DNA from: Blepharisma stoltei
Taxonomy: Eukaryota > Ciliophora > Heterotrichea > Heterotrichida > Blepharismidae
Direction: 5' to 3'
Assembly: GCA_914767885.1 (NCBI GenBank)
Contig: CAJZBQ010000058.1
Location: 248,001-312,000 of the forward strand
Length of the DNA: 64,000 nucleotides
The position numbers and the translations under genes are program-made. Every line of letters starts with the position of its first letter. Position 1 is the stretch's first letter. Below the pieces are notes generated by a model, which saw nothing but the letters and a program-made list of their open reading frames with translations, was not told the DNA's origin and searched no databases. This document shows positions 38,101 to 51,300 of the stretch, one piece after another.

Positions 38101-41100
38101 GCTTAAGGCTCCTTGATCTGAAGCAAATCATGCGATCGGCTAAAACCCGTCATTGCACTTCATCAAACCAAGTAAAATCTGGCCGGATAGACATTCCCGA
38201 AAGCTATCATTCCTTTCTCAAGTCCTTGTAAACCTTGTGGGATTTCAGCTACAAGAGTTAATACGGTGGACTGGTTCGCCAGGCCATTTTAATGTATATC
38301 TATCCCAAGATACCAATTCATAAAAAATGACGTCGATATATTTGATGGAGACTTAGAAGTAAAAAATATGAATACCCTTAAACTTGCCCTTATAGTTGAT
38401 GGAGTCACTTTAGGGTTCATTTTGTCAGATCCAGTATGCTTAAGACTATTTGTCATTTTAAGCACCCTCTGCAAGTCAGTTATTTGCTGCAGGGTTTCTC
38501 CGCTTCAAAAAGCTGAGGTCGTGAAGACGCTTAAAAACCACTTGGCTTTTAAGCCTATGACTTTAGCTATTGGGGATGGGGCAAATGATGTCTCAATGAT
38601 ACAAGAAGCACATGTAGGTATCGGAATTGTGGGTAAAGAAGGTATGCAAGCTGTAAATTCCAGTGATTATGCTATTGCAAGGTTCTATTTCTTGCTGCCA
38701 CTGCTGCTAAAGCACGGTAGAAATAACTACGCAAGAGTGTCAAAAGTGATTTTATATTCTTTTTATAAAAACTTCATGCTGGTTTTACCCTTATTTTATT
38801 TCAGCTTTTTTAATGCTTATTCTGGCACTGCACTTTATGACTCTTGGCTAATGGTTTCTTATAACATCATTTTTACATCTCTGCCTATCGCTGTTGTTGG
38901 CAGTATGAATAAGGACCTGGAAGGAGAAATCGCAATAGCAAACCCTATAGTTTATTTACCTGGGATTTTTGGTTTAAAATTTAACTTCAAAATATTTTTA
39001 AGATGATGCACTTTTGCAATCGTCCATACCATTTGGATTTTTTTTCTTTTAAGGGCTGTTGACTATTTTACAATAGACTCACAAGGATCTTCTTCGAGCT
39101 TAGACTTGACTGGGACTGCAGGATTTTTTGCGATCATTATTACAGTTACTTATGTAATTGCACTGGAAATGAAAGATTGGACACTTTTATTTGTCCTGGT
39201 AACGACGATCAGCTTACTTCTATTTTATCCAATTATTTTTATATACGATTATGGAGGATTTCCTACTCCAAGTATGGTCGGAATTTCAACAAGGCTTTAT
39301 TCAGTTCTCCATGTGTTTTTATACATCACATTTGTACCTTTAACCTCTTTTATCCTGAATATAACAGTTTATCTAATCCGTACTCTTTGGAGCCCTACTG
39401 CTTCTGATAAAATCATCCAAGACTCAGTTTTAGCTTCAAAAAAATATTCAAATGACCCTCAGAACGATTCCTTTGCGAAGGACAATTTCAGACTTGAAGA
39501 GTATTCATCGAAACTTAATAAGGTGTATATTAATAAAGGTATTAAAAATGACATGAATGAAGACGAAGACAGTGATTTCTATGCGGTATCAAACATTACT
39601 TTACAGTTTAAAAGGGCTTATAATGAAAAAGTGTATAAGTTGAGCTATATCGACAAGAGAATTAAGTATACAAGAGCAATGCTTATTGTAATCACTTTTA
39701 TTTATACGGTATACATTATCCCAGATATGGTTGTAAATACATATTCTGATACTATAATTGTATCAAGATGCATTATTTTTGTAGTTTTAATTGGTATTTG
39801 TATTTTCACTAAGACTCAGACATTTAGAAAACATTGTGAATTTTATATTTTGACTATTACATTTTTAGGATTATTAGCGAAATTTATTAATGAGTCAATG
39901 CTAATGAATGATGGCTCAATGAGCACAGCAATAGTGCCGATAGCCTTATTTATTTTATTCAATGTCAGCACTTATAAAATGTTTATCCTTAATTTATTGT
40001 TTTTGATCATGTATTTTATAAGAATCACCATTTATATTGTAACTTCTGTTGACCCTGGTACTGGTTGGATGGTTATAATCAATTATCTAGTCCTTTTGTC
40101 TGGGATTTTTATAATAAGTGCTTATGTTGGCTACAAAATTGAAAAATTCCACAGATTAGAATTTATCCTCGATAAAAAGCTTCAGCTGCAATTCCAAAAA
40201 GGCCAAGATATCTTAGGCAACTTATTGCCTGGTTTTGTTAAAGAAAGAGTAAAGCAAGGAGTCAGATATATAGCTGAAGAGCAAGGACAAGTCACATGCT
40301 TATTCTGTGACATTTACGATTTTGATACCATTTGTGCTATCCATACCCCTAATGAGCTACTAGAGCTCCTGGATAAATTTTTTGCTATTATAGATGCTCT
40401 ATGTGATAAGCATGGGGTGACTAAAATCGAAACAGTAAATAAAACCTATATGATTTGTGGAGGACTAAAAGACAGTGAAGAAAGACTGCCAAAAAGTCAG
40501 CTCAAGCGAAACCACGCTGAAAGATGCCTTGACATAGCACTTCATATTATTAAAAAAATAGAGCCAGTCGTTTTGAAAAACGGGCATAAACTTCAAGTAA
40601 AAATTGGAATAAATACAGGTCCTGTGATTGCTGGAGTCGTTGGAGAGCACAAACCTCAATTTTCTTTAGTTGGGGACACTATAAATACAGCTGCTAGAAT
40701 GTGTGGGACTATTACAATTCCTGACCGAATTCAAATATCAATGGACACTTACAATCTTTTAACAGAGAAAAACCGCTATCTTTTTTCTCCTAATGAAGTT
40801 GAGCCTAAAGGGAAGCCTAAAATGCATACTTTTTTTGTAGAAAGCGTTAAAAACCGGAGAGGGTCAGAATTGGTAACAGCTTTATTAGACGCTACCTCTA
40901 TTTCTCCTGATCATTCATTTTATGCTATTGCTGACGAAGGTTTAGAAAAAAGCCAAGAGCCTTTAATACAAGATTTGATACGAGGAAGCACTGTAAAAGA
41001 TTTTGAAGATGACAGAGTGGAACAAGAAGAAAAATTTGACTGGAGCAAGCTAAGGGAAACTGCATCTGCTGAAGACGAGTTTGAGTTAGAGCTTGCAGGA

Positions 41101-44100
41101 CCAATGCATTGGCTAATGTGCAGCTTTTATGAGACCCCTGCAGAGCACAAATTCAGGATACACCAATTCACGAATGAGCTTCAAAGCGTGAAATTTGGGC
41201 TTTGGCTAAACATTTCTGTGTATACTGTCATGATTACTCTTTTTACAGTGCTGTATACCTTTGATGATGTGAGCGGCTCAATTTTCCAGATAGTTGCAAG
41301 AGCCTGCTATATAGCTGGCCTGATGATATACTTGATCTATATAAAGCAATCTTAATCTTAATTATATGTTATACATTTTTAGATAGACGGTAAACATTTA
41401 CTTTTGACAGCATTGGCTTGTCAATGGGCAAGGCCCATACTTGGCCTTTAAGACTTCTTAACTAAATATAATCATCTTATCTCTATTATAAGGATCGCTC
41501 CTTCATTGCTTAAATATGCATAGAGCTTAAATGCAATTCTTGCAATAGGTATCTGTATTGTTCTTATATTTAGATAGATTGTGGCTTGATTTAAAAAAAA
41601 AATCATCTTTGTTAACAGTCATTATTCGGTAAACCAAAGTAGTGACAGTGTGCCAAATCTGATCGGCAAATGAAATTAATTTTCACACGGAAATTAATGA
41701 TTCACAGATTCTGATAAATTTAAAGCATTTCTGATAAAATATGGACATATTTGTTTCTCACCATTTGAACACTCTCAAGCACAAAAGTATCGAAATAACC
41801 CTATTATGTATTATGATAATAGCTTGTGCTATGACCTAGTGGATGCTCATTATAGACGTTCGATATATTCACTATTATGTCATATCAATTAGCAATTAGT
41901 TTTGTAACGGCTAAATTAGTCAGTCGGCAAAGTGCTGTTAGATGATAATGGCTTCAGCCATCACCTAAGTGAATGCTCGATATAGACGTTCGATATATCG
42001 GCTATTATGTTTGTCAATTAGCTATTAGTTTTGTAACGGCTAAATATGCCGGTCGGCAAAGTTCTGTTAGATTATAAAGGCTTCTTCCATCATCTACGTG
42101 AACGTTTAAATATCGGCTATTATGTTTATCAATTAGCTATTAGTTTTGTAACGGCTAAATATGCCGGTTGGCAAAGTACTGTTAGAATATAAAGGCTTCA
42201 GCCATCCCCTTAGCAATGGTTATCTTTTCACCTCCATTTAGGCGATTTCTCTTTCTGTTGTCATCATTTGACTCCTTTTATTATTAGTGAAATGTTTGAT
42301 ATAGACATTCGATATATTTATATCAATAGCTATTAGTTTTTTTAACAGCTAAATATGCCAATCGGCAAAGTGCTATTAGATTATAATGACTTATGCTATC
42401 ACCTGAGTGAAATGCTCGGTATAGAGGTTCGATAATTTTTAGCCGACTGGTTAATTTAGCCATTTCAAAACTAATAATTAATTGATGAACATAATAATAA
42501 ATTAATCAAACGTTCACTTAAGTGATGGCAAAAGCCTTTATAATCTAACAGCACTTTGCCGACCGGCATATTTAGCCGTTACAAAACTAATAGCTAATAG
42601 ATAAGCATAATAGCCGATATTTTTTTTTTTTATTGAAAATTGCAATTATTACTTCTTTTCATGTTCTTTTCAGCTTCTTCATTCGGATTCGCGCTTCGCT
42701 CTTCGAGGCTTTCAAAGCTTCTCCTTCTCAAGACCTGCTTCTAGACTCACAGGCTTAAGTGGGTTTACTTCCCTCTTCTGGATGAATCCCGTGTTCTCAG
42801 CTGTTGACATCCTTCTCCAACTTCTTCTGGTAATCTAGTCTTCGTGTAGTCCCTGTTTTCCCTACTTCCTCTTTAGTTCACTTCCATTTGGATACGCCTT
42901 TTCGAGTTTCTCTAGGTTTCCCACCTCCAAGGTCGCAAGGTTTTCACGCTACTCTCTTTCCAATCATGCCTTTATGGGTCTTACAGTTGGATGGGCTTTC
43001 TCTCCCTAGCAGCTTTCGCTATCCTCACCCCTCCCTGCCTTTGCGGGTCTTATGGTGGGGTTGGCCTACTCACTTTAACCGAGTTTCGAACCTCATTCCA
43101 GTCACGTCTTTGCGGGTCTTACAGCTGGATGGGTCTACTTTCTGTCCTCTTCATGTTGTTCTCTAAGCCTTTTAAGGGTTTCATGTCCTCTCAAATCATG
43201 CTTTCCAGACTGACTGCTTGAGCAGGCTTACTCTCCTCTTTTGACTCGTTCCTAGATTGCTTGTGCATGTCTGTACTTTGGGGGTCTGATTCTGTCCTTG
43301 CCATGTCTGAATTTCTGCTTACTCCCCCCCCCCCCCTCCGTGAGCGAACAAAACCATTAGAAAAATCGCCCATTTTTTGACCAAAAACCCACCCTCCGTG
43401 AGTGAACAAAAATTTTTTTAATAGAAAAAATTTTTAATGGAAAAAAATTTTGATATATAAGTGATAATTAGTATAATGAAATCTAGAGCTAATTCTGTTT
43501 TAATTTTAAACAAATTGCGTTTTAAAACATAAATTTTGCAAATTAAATTAATATTTGCTTCCCCAATTTTTGCAAATTAGGATTGTTTTAAATTTCGAAA
43601 AAAATATTTTTATAAAATTTATATATAAATTTTTTTTAAAAAAAAAAATTAACCCCCCTCCGTGAGCGAACAAAATTTTTTTGTTCGCTCACGGAGGGGG
43701 GGGGGGAGTTAGCAATAGTGTCCCGTTAGCAACTCATCGGAAATCCCGTTCCTCCGCGTCAGCGTTCAGAGCTTCTACTTCATGGGGAGGCAACTGGTCA
43801 CTTATTCCTTCCTTCCTATTGTGAATCCCGAGGGGAGGAGACCTAATCGGCTCTGGGAATGTGACCGCCCAGTCTGAAGCTCATTTCATCTGAGGGGAGG
43901 ATCGGAGGAACTTGATTTCCTGAGTGCTGCAAGCACTCCTAGCCCTACAGTGTTGTTTTCTCGGCTTCCGCTGCGTTCCTTCAAACTTTGGATCTGGATT
44001 TCTGTTGGCTCACTTTTCGCCCTGTTTGTTTTCTATGTTCGTTTTTATTATATAATACCCGATATATCGAACGTCTATATCGAGCATTCACTTAAGTGAT

Positions 44101-47100
44101 GGCAAAAGCCTTTATAATCTAACAGAACTTTGCCGACCGGCATATTTAGCCGTTACAAAACTAATTGCTAATTGATAAACATAATTGCCGATATATCGAA
44201 CGTCTATATCGAGCATTCACTTAGGTGTTGGCTGAAGTCATTATCATCTTACTGCTCTTTGCCGAATGGCTTATTTAGCGGTTTCAAAACTAATTGCTAA
44301 TTGATATGACATAACAGCGAATTAATCGAACGACACAATGCACCTAAGTGAATGCTCGATATAGACGTTCGATTTATCGGCTATTTATGCCATATACATT
44401 GGCTATCAGTTTTGAAATGAATAAATATGCTAGTCGGCAAAGTTCTGTTAGATTATAAAGGCTTCTTCCATCACCGAAGTGAATGCTTGATATAGACGTT
44501 CGATATTTCGGCTATAATGCTTATCTATTAGCTATTAGTTTTGTAACGGCTAAATTAGTCAGTCGGCAAAGTGCTGTTAGATGATAATGGCTTCAGCCAT
44601 CACCTAAGTGAATGCTCGATATAGACGTTCGATATATCGACTATTATGTTTATCTATTAGCTATTAGTTTTGTAACGGCTAAATTAGCCAGTCGGCAAAA
44701 TGCTGATTGATTATAATGGCTTTTTCCATCAATTAGTTAATGCTCGATATAGACGTTCGATATTTCGGCTATTATGCTTATCTATTAGCTATTAGCTTTG
44801 AAACGGCTAAATTAACCAGTCGGCTAAAAATATCGAACGCTATATCGAGCATCTCACTCATATAATGGTATAAGTCATTACAATCTAACAGCACTTTGGC
44901 AGCTGGCATATTTAGCCGTTAAAAAACTAATAGCTAATAGATAAACATAATCGCCGATATATCGAACGTTTATATCGAGCATTCTCTTAGTTGATGGAAA
45001 AAGCCTTTATAATCTGACAGTACTTTGCTGATCGGCATATTTAGCCGTTATAAAACTAATAGCTAATAGATAAACATAATAGCCGATATATCGAACGTCT
45101 ATATCGAGCATTCACTTAGGTGATGGCTGAAGCCTTTATATTCTAACAGTACTTTGCCAACCGGCATATTTAGCCGTTACAAAACTAATAGCTAATTGAT
45201 AAACATAATAGCCGATATTTAAACGTTCACGTAGATGATGGAAGAAGCCTTTATAATCTAACAGAACTTTGCCGACCGGCATATTTAGCCGTTACAAAAC
45301 TAATAGCTAATTGACAAACATAATAGCCGATATATCGAACGTCTATATCGAGCATTCACTTAGGTGATGGCTGAAGCCATTATCATCTAACAGCACTTTG
45401 CCGACTGACTAAATTTAGCCGTTACAAAACTAATTGCTAATTGATATGACATAATAGTGAATATATCGAACGTCTATAAATGAGCATCCACTAGGTCATA
45501 GCACAAGCTATTATCATAATACATAATAGGGTTATTTCGATACTTTTGTGCTTGAGAGTGTTCAAATGGTGAGAAACAAATATGTCCATATTTTATCAGA
45601 AATGCTTTAAATTTATCAGAATCTGTGAATCATTAATTTCCGTGTGAAAATTAATTTCATTTGCCGATCAGATTTGGCACACTGTCACTACTTTGGTTTA
45701 CCGAATAATGACTGTTAACAAAGATGATTTTTTTTTTAAATCAAGCCACAATCTATCTAAATATAAGAACAATACAGATACCTATTGCAAGAATTGCATT
45801 TAAGCTCTATGCATATTTAAGCAATGAAGGAGCGATCCTTATAATAGAGATAAGATGATTATATTTAGTTAAGAAGTCTTAAAGGCCAAGTATGGGCCTT
45901 GCCCATTGACAAGCCAATGCTGTCAAAAGTAAATGTTTACCGTCTATCTAAAAACGTATATTAAGTAGCTCCCGGCCAGGGACCGTAGGCCCTTTTCTTC
46001 CTCCTTTTGGTTTCCTCGCTTGCCTTCCTTGCCCTGCTCCCAGTGTACACCTAAATGCCACAGGCTACCACTCGGCTCCTTCCGGTCATGGGGCTTGGTC
46101 ATGAGATTCCGGAAGTAGGCGGACTGGGCCACCATGCTTCACGTCGTCGACTAGGGTTAGAGCTAGGGATTAACTCCCTAGCTCTTATCGGCATCTGCTG
46201 TGCAGTCCGATTTGGGCACCCAGCAGTCCCTAGAGGTAAACCCATTTTTGTCCCATGCCCTGTCGGGATGATCCGAAAATCGTCATTGCTGGACCGGGAA
46301 TACCAGTACCCATACCAGACCTTTTCCTGAGTGGATTGGCTTCAGGCCGCAGCAAGGTCCCCAATCTCACTACAGGTTCGGGATAGGACGGGTCGGTGTC
46401 GTCGCCATTTTATTTGTGTGATCTATATAAAGCAACTAAATGAAAGCTCTCTTTTCCCATGGGGAGTGATGATGCTTTATATCGTGATTTCATTCATAAA
46501 TAACCTGAACTTTGAAGAAGCCGGCAGGACCCTCGCATATGCAAAAGTGCTACAAGCAATGTTCACGAATATCACAGTAAACCATATAAGCGCTCTCCCA
46601 ATTGGATTTATTCTTACAGCAACGGTAGTGAACTATATAGCCTGGATATGTATGGCTTTTAGCTCAGATTACTCAGCAAACCTAAAAATAGAAACCACCT
46701 TTTTTGTCACCATTTTCTTCCTATTAAACTATGTAGCTAGTTTTGTCAGGGAATTTCAAGCAAGAAGGTCATATGATCTTAATAAATGCGCAGAGAGAGA
46801 AATAAAAAACACAGATAAGCTGCTCAGCCAGATGATGCCTCCACAAGTGCTCAGAAATCTTCTAAACGATGTAGCTACAACTGATAAATACACAGACGCG
46901 ACGATTATTTATGCTGATATCTGTGGATTTACCAGCTGGTCTTCTAATAGGAAACCTATAGAAGTAGTAGGGATGCTATCAAAGCTTTTCACTAATTTCG
47001 ACCATCTCTGTGTGATGCATAATGTGTATAAAGTCCATACCATCGGAGACTGTTATGTTGTTTTAAGTTTCACTGACAATGAAAAAAGAGACTATAAAGA

Positions 47101-47479
47101 AGAAGCTGTGAAGATGGTAGAAATGGCTTTAGATATGGTAAAAACTATTAAAAGAATAAGCAAAAGCAAAGGAATTAGCTTGAATATGAGGATTGGAATG
47201 CACACTGGAGAAGTTGTAGCTGGAATCACAGGGACAAATATAGTAAGATATGATATATATGGCCCTGATAATGATATCGCTAATAAAATGGAAAGCAAAG
47301 GGTTCCCTGGCAGAATTAATGTAAGTGAAGTAACAAAAGCAATTTTGCAAGAAATGCTTCCTAGTCGCTTTGACTATGTTTTTAATACAGAAGTTACTCA
47401 TGACCCAACCCACAGGACGTTGAATTCGTATTTTATAATCCCTTTGCTTGAAAAAGATATCATTGTTGATGAAGAATAA
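35149..47479 (+). CDS. P4-ATPase/guanylyl-cyclase fusion, copy 2 (interrupted by three IESs)
   Basis: 2118 residues after removing 319, 569 and 5086 bp. Each removal length matches the frame shift between the flanking exons. Same domain order as copy 1: [37 protein letters not shown], then cyclase domain 1 ([26 protein letters not shown]) and cyclase domain 2 ([21 protein letters not shown]). Catalytic residues look intact in both halves, so this is an active-looking gene, not a pseudogene. IES 1 lies in a membrane-helix loop of the ATPase, IES 2 in the P domain, IES 3 in the membrane region between the two cyclase domains. Trp codons are TGG at some sites where copy 1 has TGA. Confidence 0.92.
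36099..36417. mobile_element. Diverged family-B MITE / IES 1 (319 bp)
   Basis: TTA at 36099-101 and 36418-20; left tip CTCCCCTCTTTAAATTGGAA is a clear family-B end, the right end (GTTCCTATTAAAAGCTGAG) is decayed. Removal gives SLSYTYNNKNAVKFFTGAE, aligned to [19 protein letters not shown] in copy 1. Confidence 0.9.
37735..38303 (+). mobile_element. SINE-like IES 2 (569 bp)
   Basis: Exact 12-bp direct repeat CCCAAGATACCA at 37735-46 and 38304-15. 3' end GGTTCGCCAGGCCATTTTAA then TGTATAT. Interior GC-richer, contains GGCTCGAATTCGC, which weakly resembles a pol III B box. Removal (2 mod 3) restores SGPRYQFIKNDVDIFDGD. Confidence 0.9.
41374..45956. mobile_element. Foldback-like element (about 4.58 kb)
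   Basis: TA on both sides. Inverted ends (CATTTTTAGATAGACGG and CCGTCTATCTAAAAACG) extend into arms of more than 500 bp of unique sequence (41374-41850 versus 45470-45956) and then into arrays of about 130-bp tandem units carrying ATATAGACGTTCGATAT and GTAACGGCTAAAT. The left arm has about five units (some inverted), the right arm about ten, so the arms are unequal. The centre (about 42620-44040) is pyrimidine-rich with three imperfect copies of GCGGGTCTTACAG-type repeats at 42975, 43035 and 43107. Confidence 0.85.
43319..43708. mobile_element. Family-A MITE (390 bp) inside the foldback element
   Basis: TTA at 43319-21 and 43709-11. Core is the variant GTGAGCGAAC at the tips and GTGAGTGAAC internally. 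Left tip has a run of 14 C. Standard direct-pair plus hairpin architecture. Confidence 0.9.
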
Positions 47480-47483
47480 TATT

Positions 47484-47833
47484 AATTAACTCCACCCGAT
47501 GAAAGAGCAAAACCATTGGAGAAATTCTATTTTTTGGGAAAACCCACCCTGTGTGGATGGAGCGCACAAAATATTTTTTTAAAAAAATATTTATGAAAAA
47601 AATAATTCGATATATAAGAGATAATTAGTATAAGAAATAAGAAATCTCTAGCTAATTCTGTTAATTTTAAACAGTTTGTAATTTAAAAGATAAATTTTGC
47701 AAATTAAATATTTTTTACTTCTCAATTTTTGCGAAAATGGAATTTTATAATTTCGAAAAAATAAATTTGTTATAAAATTAGCCCCCTCTGTAAGCGAGCA
47801 AAATTTTTTTGTTCGCTAATGGAAGAAGGAGTA
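47484..47833. mobile_element. Decayed family-A MITE in spacer
   Basis: Begins TTAACTCCACCCGATGAAAG and ends GGAAGAAGGAGTAAGG. The body (ATAATTAGTATAAG, TAGCTAATTCTGTT) aligns with intact copies. Cores are mutated, so this is an older insertion downstream of cyclase copy 2. Confidence 0.75.
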
Positions 47834-48023
47834 AGGCTTTGTAAAATCTCCAATTAATGGCTAAATAATTTTTCATACTTATTTAAGCTGATTATTCTCA
47901 TTCCTTCATTAAAATTGATAGCACTTCATTAATGAATTATCCATATATGTTTGAATTTCTCTTAAAATCCTATGAGGTGCACAGCTCCTAGGCAAATTTT
48001 TCTGCAATTATAAAATTCTTCTT

Positions 48024-48214
48024 CTATTGAAAATCTGAGCCTCTAGCATCTAAAACTTTCTTAACTTTTCAATCCGCATTCTTTGATACTGACATAACAG
48101 TCAAGAGAGTTTTTCTAAAGCTAAAATATTTCATTGCTTTAGCTCTGCTTGCTATAGATGCTCCTCTGATAGCTGTAGACTCCTTACTGGTTCTTTCAAG
48201 CACGTGTTCAATTC
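48024..48214 (-). pseudogene. Small coding-like fragment with a 15-nt intron
   Basis: Minus strand reads RIEHVLERTTIRGASIASRA, continues through MKYFSFRKTLLTVMS and ends TAG at 48024-26. The frame needs removal of GTAAGGAGTCTACAG (48173-48187), a typical 15-nt intron. Upstream an in-frame TAA (about 48217) blocks extension, so this is a gene remnant or a gene whose 5' part is cut by an IES I could not place. Family not recognised. Confidence 0.4.
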
Positions 48215-48377
48215 GTTATAATTTTTTCAGCCAATTTTTAAATTAAGTAATTAAAAGTGGTATTTTCATCTTGCATAATTATTAATCAAAGACTTAAGAA
48301 TGGTAAGCGACACTTAGTGGATGATCAAGTTCTTAAATAAAGAAACCAGATATCAGGTTCCTCGCTGATGAACCCAC

Positions 48378-51300
48378 ATGAGCTCAAACCACGACATAGT
48401 GTGACTCTTCCAAGATGACATTCAAGTGCCACCAGATGAGCGGTTTCCTTTTTACTTGAAATTGGTAAGGGTTGCAGTGCTCCAGCTTATCTTACTGTGC
48501 GCAGTCGCTTTTTTGTTTGGCAATGGCGAGTATTTTTATAACGAATGTCAAAGGAGGAAGAAATGTATGACATATTGCCAAGAAGCCTATTTTCCTTTAT
48601 TAACATGTGCAGATTCTGGCTATATGCTGAATTACAAAGGAAATGAGTACAGAAAGCTGTGGAGTTACCCTTATTATGATAACTCAGAATATAGGACTTG
48701 CTATGGCTATATGAGTGACAACCCTGACTACTCCACATCAGAATGGGACTCAGATAGGCAAGAGAGGCTTCATACTTGTTTTCCAGCCTGCAAAACCGGA
48801 AATGATTCAGATTATACTGATGACACAAGACCTGAATGCACAGATAGCTCAACTGACCCTGGAATGGTATGTGTTAGAGAAAGTGATTCGTGTGAGCAAA
48901 TAATCAAAAATATGGCATTTATCGAAACTAATTATCTCCGATAATTATTTCTCTTTCAGCAATATTTTGATTATGAGGTTCAGTTTTCACGGTGAATCCT
49001 ATCCCGTGTATATCAGGCGAGCCTAGCGACGGCTAGACTTCTGATCAGAGAAGTGGAAGGCATAGTGTTTTTTCTACTCGATCAATCCGAGGAGGATAGG
49101 CCTTAAGCCGGAGCACGAGCAAGTCGAGTAAGAGAGCGAGGCAAATGCAGCCCGTCGAAGCCGGAACATCAGGCTTGGAGCCAGCCTTGGCGCAACGAAG
49201 TGGATCAACCCAAAAGTCCATGGGCCCAACTGGTGAAAAGATGGTGGTAGCCCTGACACAGCAATCCGTAGTGGACGTTAAACGTATAGATAATATAAGA
49301 TAAGACTCGTGTGAACAAGTGTATTTGCCTTCAAGGGTTGGGGATGTGGATGGGGTTTCCTTCGATATTGGCTATGCTTGAATTGCCATTGCCATTGCAA
49401 ATTGTTTTCAGTATATTTACTTGTATATACTTATATTTACACTTGGGCTTAAGTCTCTGAGCATAAACAACATTAAAATCGGCTTTATGAAGTGTGGTGT
49501 AGAAACTGTAATACTGGTTATTTCTGGACTTTGCTCGCTGCTAATTGTATATCAAGCTACACTTATTGATGCTTATGGACCTTCTAAAGAGTTTTGGTTT
49601 ACATTTTTTGTAGCTTTTATGATAGACCAGTCCAAGAGTTTTGTGTTTCATACAGGTGTATGATATTTTTTATTCCGTAGATGTGGTTACTTACTCCTTT
49701 TTAATAAAGAGAAACCATAGGTAATGCCTGCTTTGGAAAATTATAGCGAGGAAAACATATTTAAATATAACCGATAATGATTATAATGAGGTTTATAGCT
49801 AATTCTATTAATTCTTGTAAGATTCTTAAACATAAATTTATAAATTAGATTCCTTTCACATTGGGATTTTTTAAACTCAGAAAAAATTATGTCATTTTAA
49901 ATTTTTAGAAAAAACTAACCCCTTTTGCGTAGGGCAAAAATCTTATTCGCTATAAAAGGGAGAAGAGTTAAGAACTAATGAAGAAGATTTTATTGATCCA
50001 GCATGGAAACATAAAGATGAACAAGCCCAATTGTCAATTCGTGGCCAAATCGCTAAAATAATGGAGACGAATCAATACAAATTTTGTTCGATGGGCTTTC
50101 TAGGCATTTATGCTGTCTATGTTTTAGCAATTTTAAGTATTGGCTCAAATAGTATCCTTGATATTATCGATGTGTCATTTATAGGAGTGTTTTTATTTGA
50201 AATTTGTGTAGCCACATGAGTCAACTGCATGAAAAATTTTATGGACCTTTTTAATATTTTTGATGCTGTTATTGTGTCTGTATCATTTATTCTGTATTTT
50301 GTAGGGGTTGGAGCTAAAGGATTAGCAGTACTTAGATTGCTGAGACTTGTAAGGCTTATCATTGTGCTGAGAAAGGTTACTGCGAACACTCAAAGAAAAA
50401 GCAGTGGGTATTCGACTGTTTATGAAGAGTCTTTAGCTATACTCAGACAGCTGAAAAACCAGAAGAAATTGAGTTTTAAACAGAAAAAAGAACTGAATTG
50501 GGTAATCGGGATTATAGAAAGCGGAAAACTTTATGACGTGGTGGTAGCTCAACAGAGCGATAAAGGGAATGGGCAGGTTTCTCAAGACAATGAAGGCAGA
50601 AAATGGATTAATATGGCTACAATAATTGCAAATGATCCTTTGTTATGGTTTGATAGAGACCTAGACGATTATTTATACGAAAGGCAAAGAGATGATGAGC
50701 CTGAAGACAATAAAGACGAATTTGAAGAAGAAATCCGCCAAATAATCGGAATTTCTGAAAAAACCCATTTTCAGCTTGAAAAGATTTTCGATGACATCGG
50801 CAAGTGGAGATTCAACGCTTTTCAATACTTTGACCTATGCGGGCCTCAAGTAATTTCTCATTTTATTATCAGACTCTTCAAGCTTTACGACATTTCAAGA
50901 AAATTCGAAATCCCAATGATGTCTCTCAAAACCTTTTCTACAGCAATATATGAAGGATATTCCAGCACAAATCCCTACCACAACGCAATCCATGCTATTG
51001 ATGTAGCGCACAAGCTTAATTATTTTATCCTGACTGGAGACTTAATGAAATATATTTCAGATCTTGACATTATGGCAGCGCTTATAGCAGCAATTATTCA
51101 TGATTTCCAACATCCAGGAGTCACTAATGAATTTTTAATTAAGCGGTCTCATTCAAAAGCAATCAGGTATAATGATTTTTCAGTCCTAGAAAGGCATCAT
51201 TTAGCTAGTGCATTTGCTGCCTTGCTAGACCAAAGCTGTGATATCACGATTAATCTTACAGAAGACCAATACTGGCTGGTGAGGACTACCATTGTAAAAA

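Larger units (their letters stand above)
41333..46418 (+). mobile_element. Composite IES 3 (5086 bp): SINE-like host with foldback element and MITE
   Basis: 17-bp direct repeat TGATCTATATAAAGCAA at 41333-49 and 46419-35. The outer layer has a SINE-like right part (45957-46418) ending GTCGCCATTTTATTTG. Its left part is only about 20 bp before the foldback element. Removal (1 mod 3) joins MIYLIYIKQ to LNESSLFPWGVMMLY, matching copy 1. No transposase-like reading frame seen inside; open frames at 42888-43221 are low-complexity translations of pyrimidine-rich repeats. Confidence 0.9.

Noticed and set aside
42888-43221. Open frames in the centre of the foldback element
   Set aside because: They follow short pyrimidine-rich tandem repeats in several frames, with no domain-like sequence.
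41373-45957. CRISPR-like array from the regular repeats
   Set aside because: Eukaryotic context, about 130-bp units without unique spacers, arranged as inverted arms.
35149-47479. Interpreting cyclase copy 2 as a broken pseudogene
   Set aside because: All three interruptions are frame-compatible insertions with direct repeats, and catalytic motifs are intact after removal.
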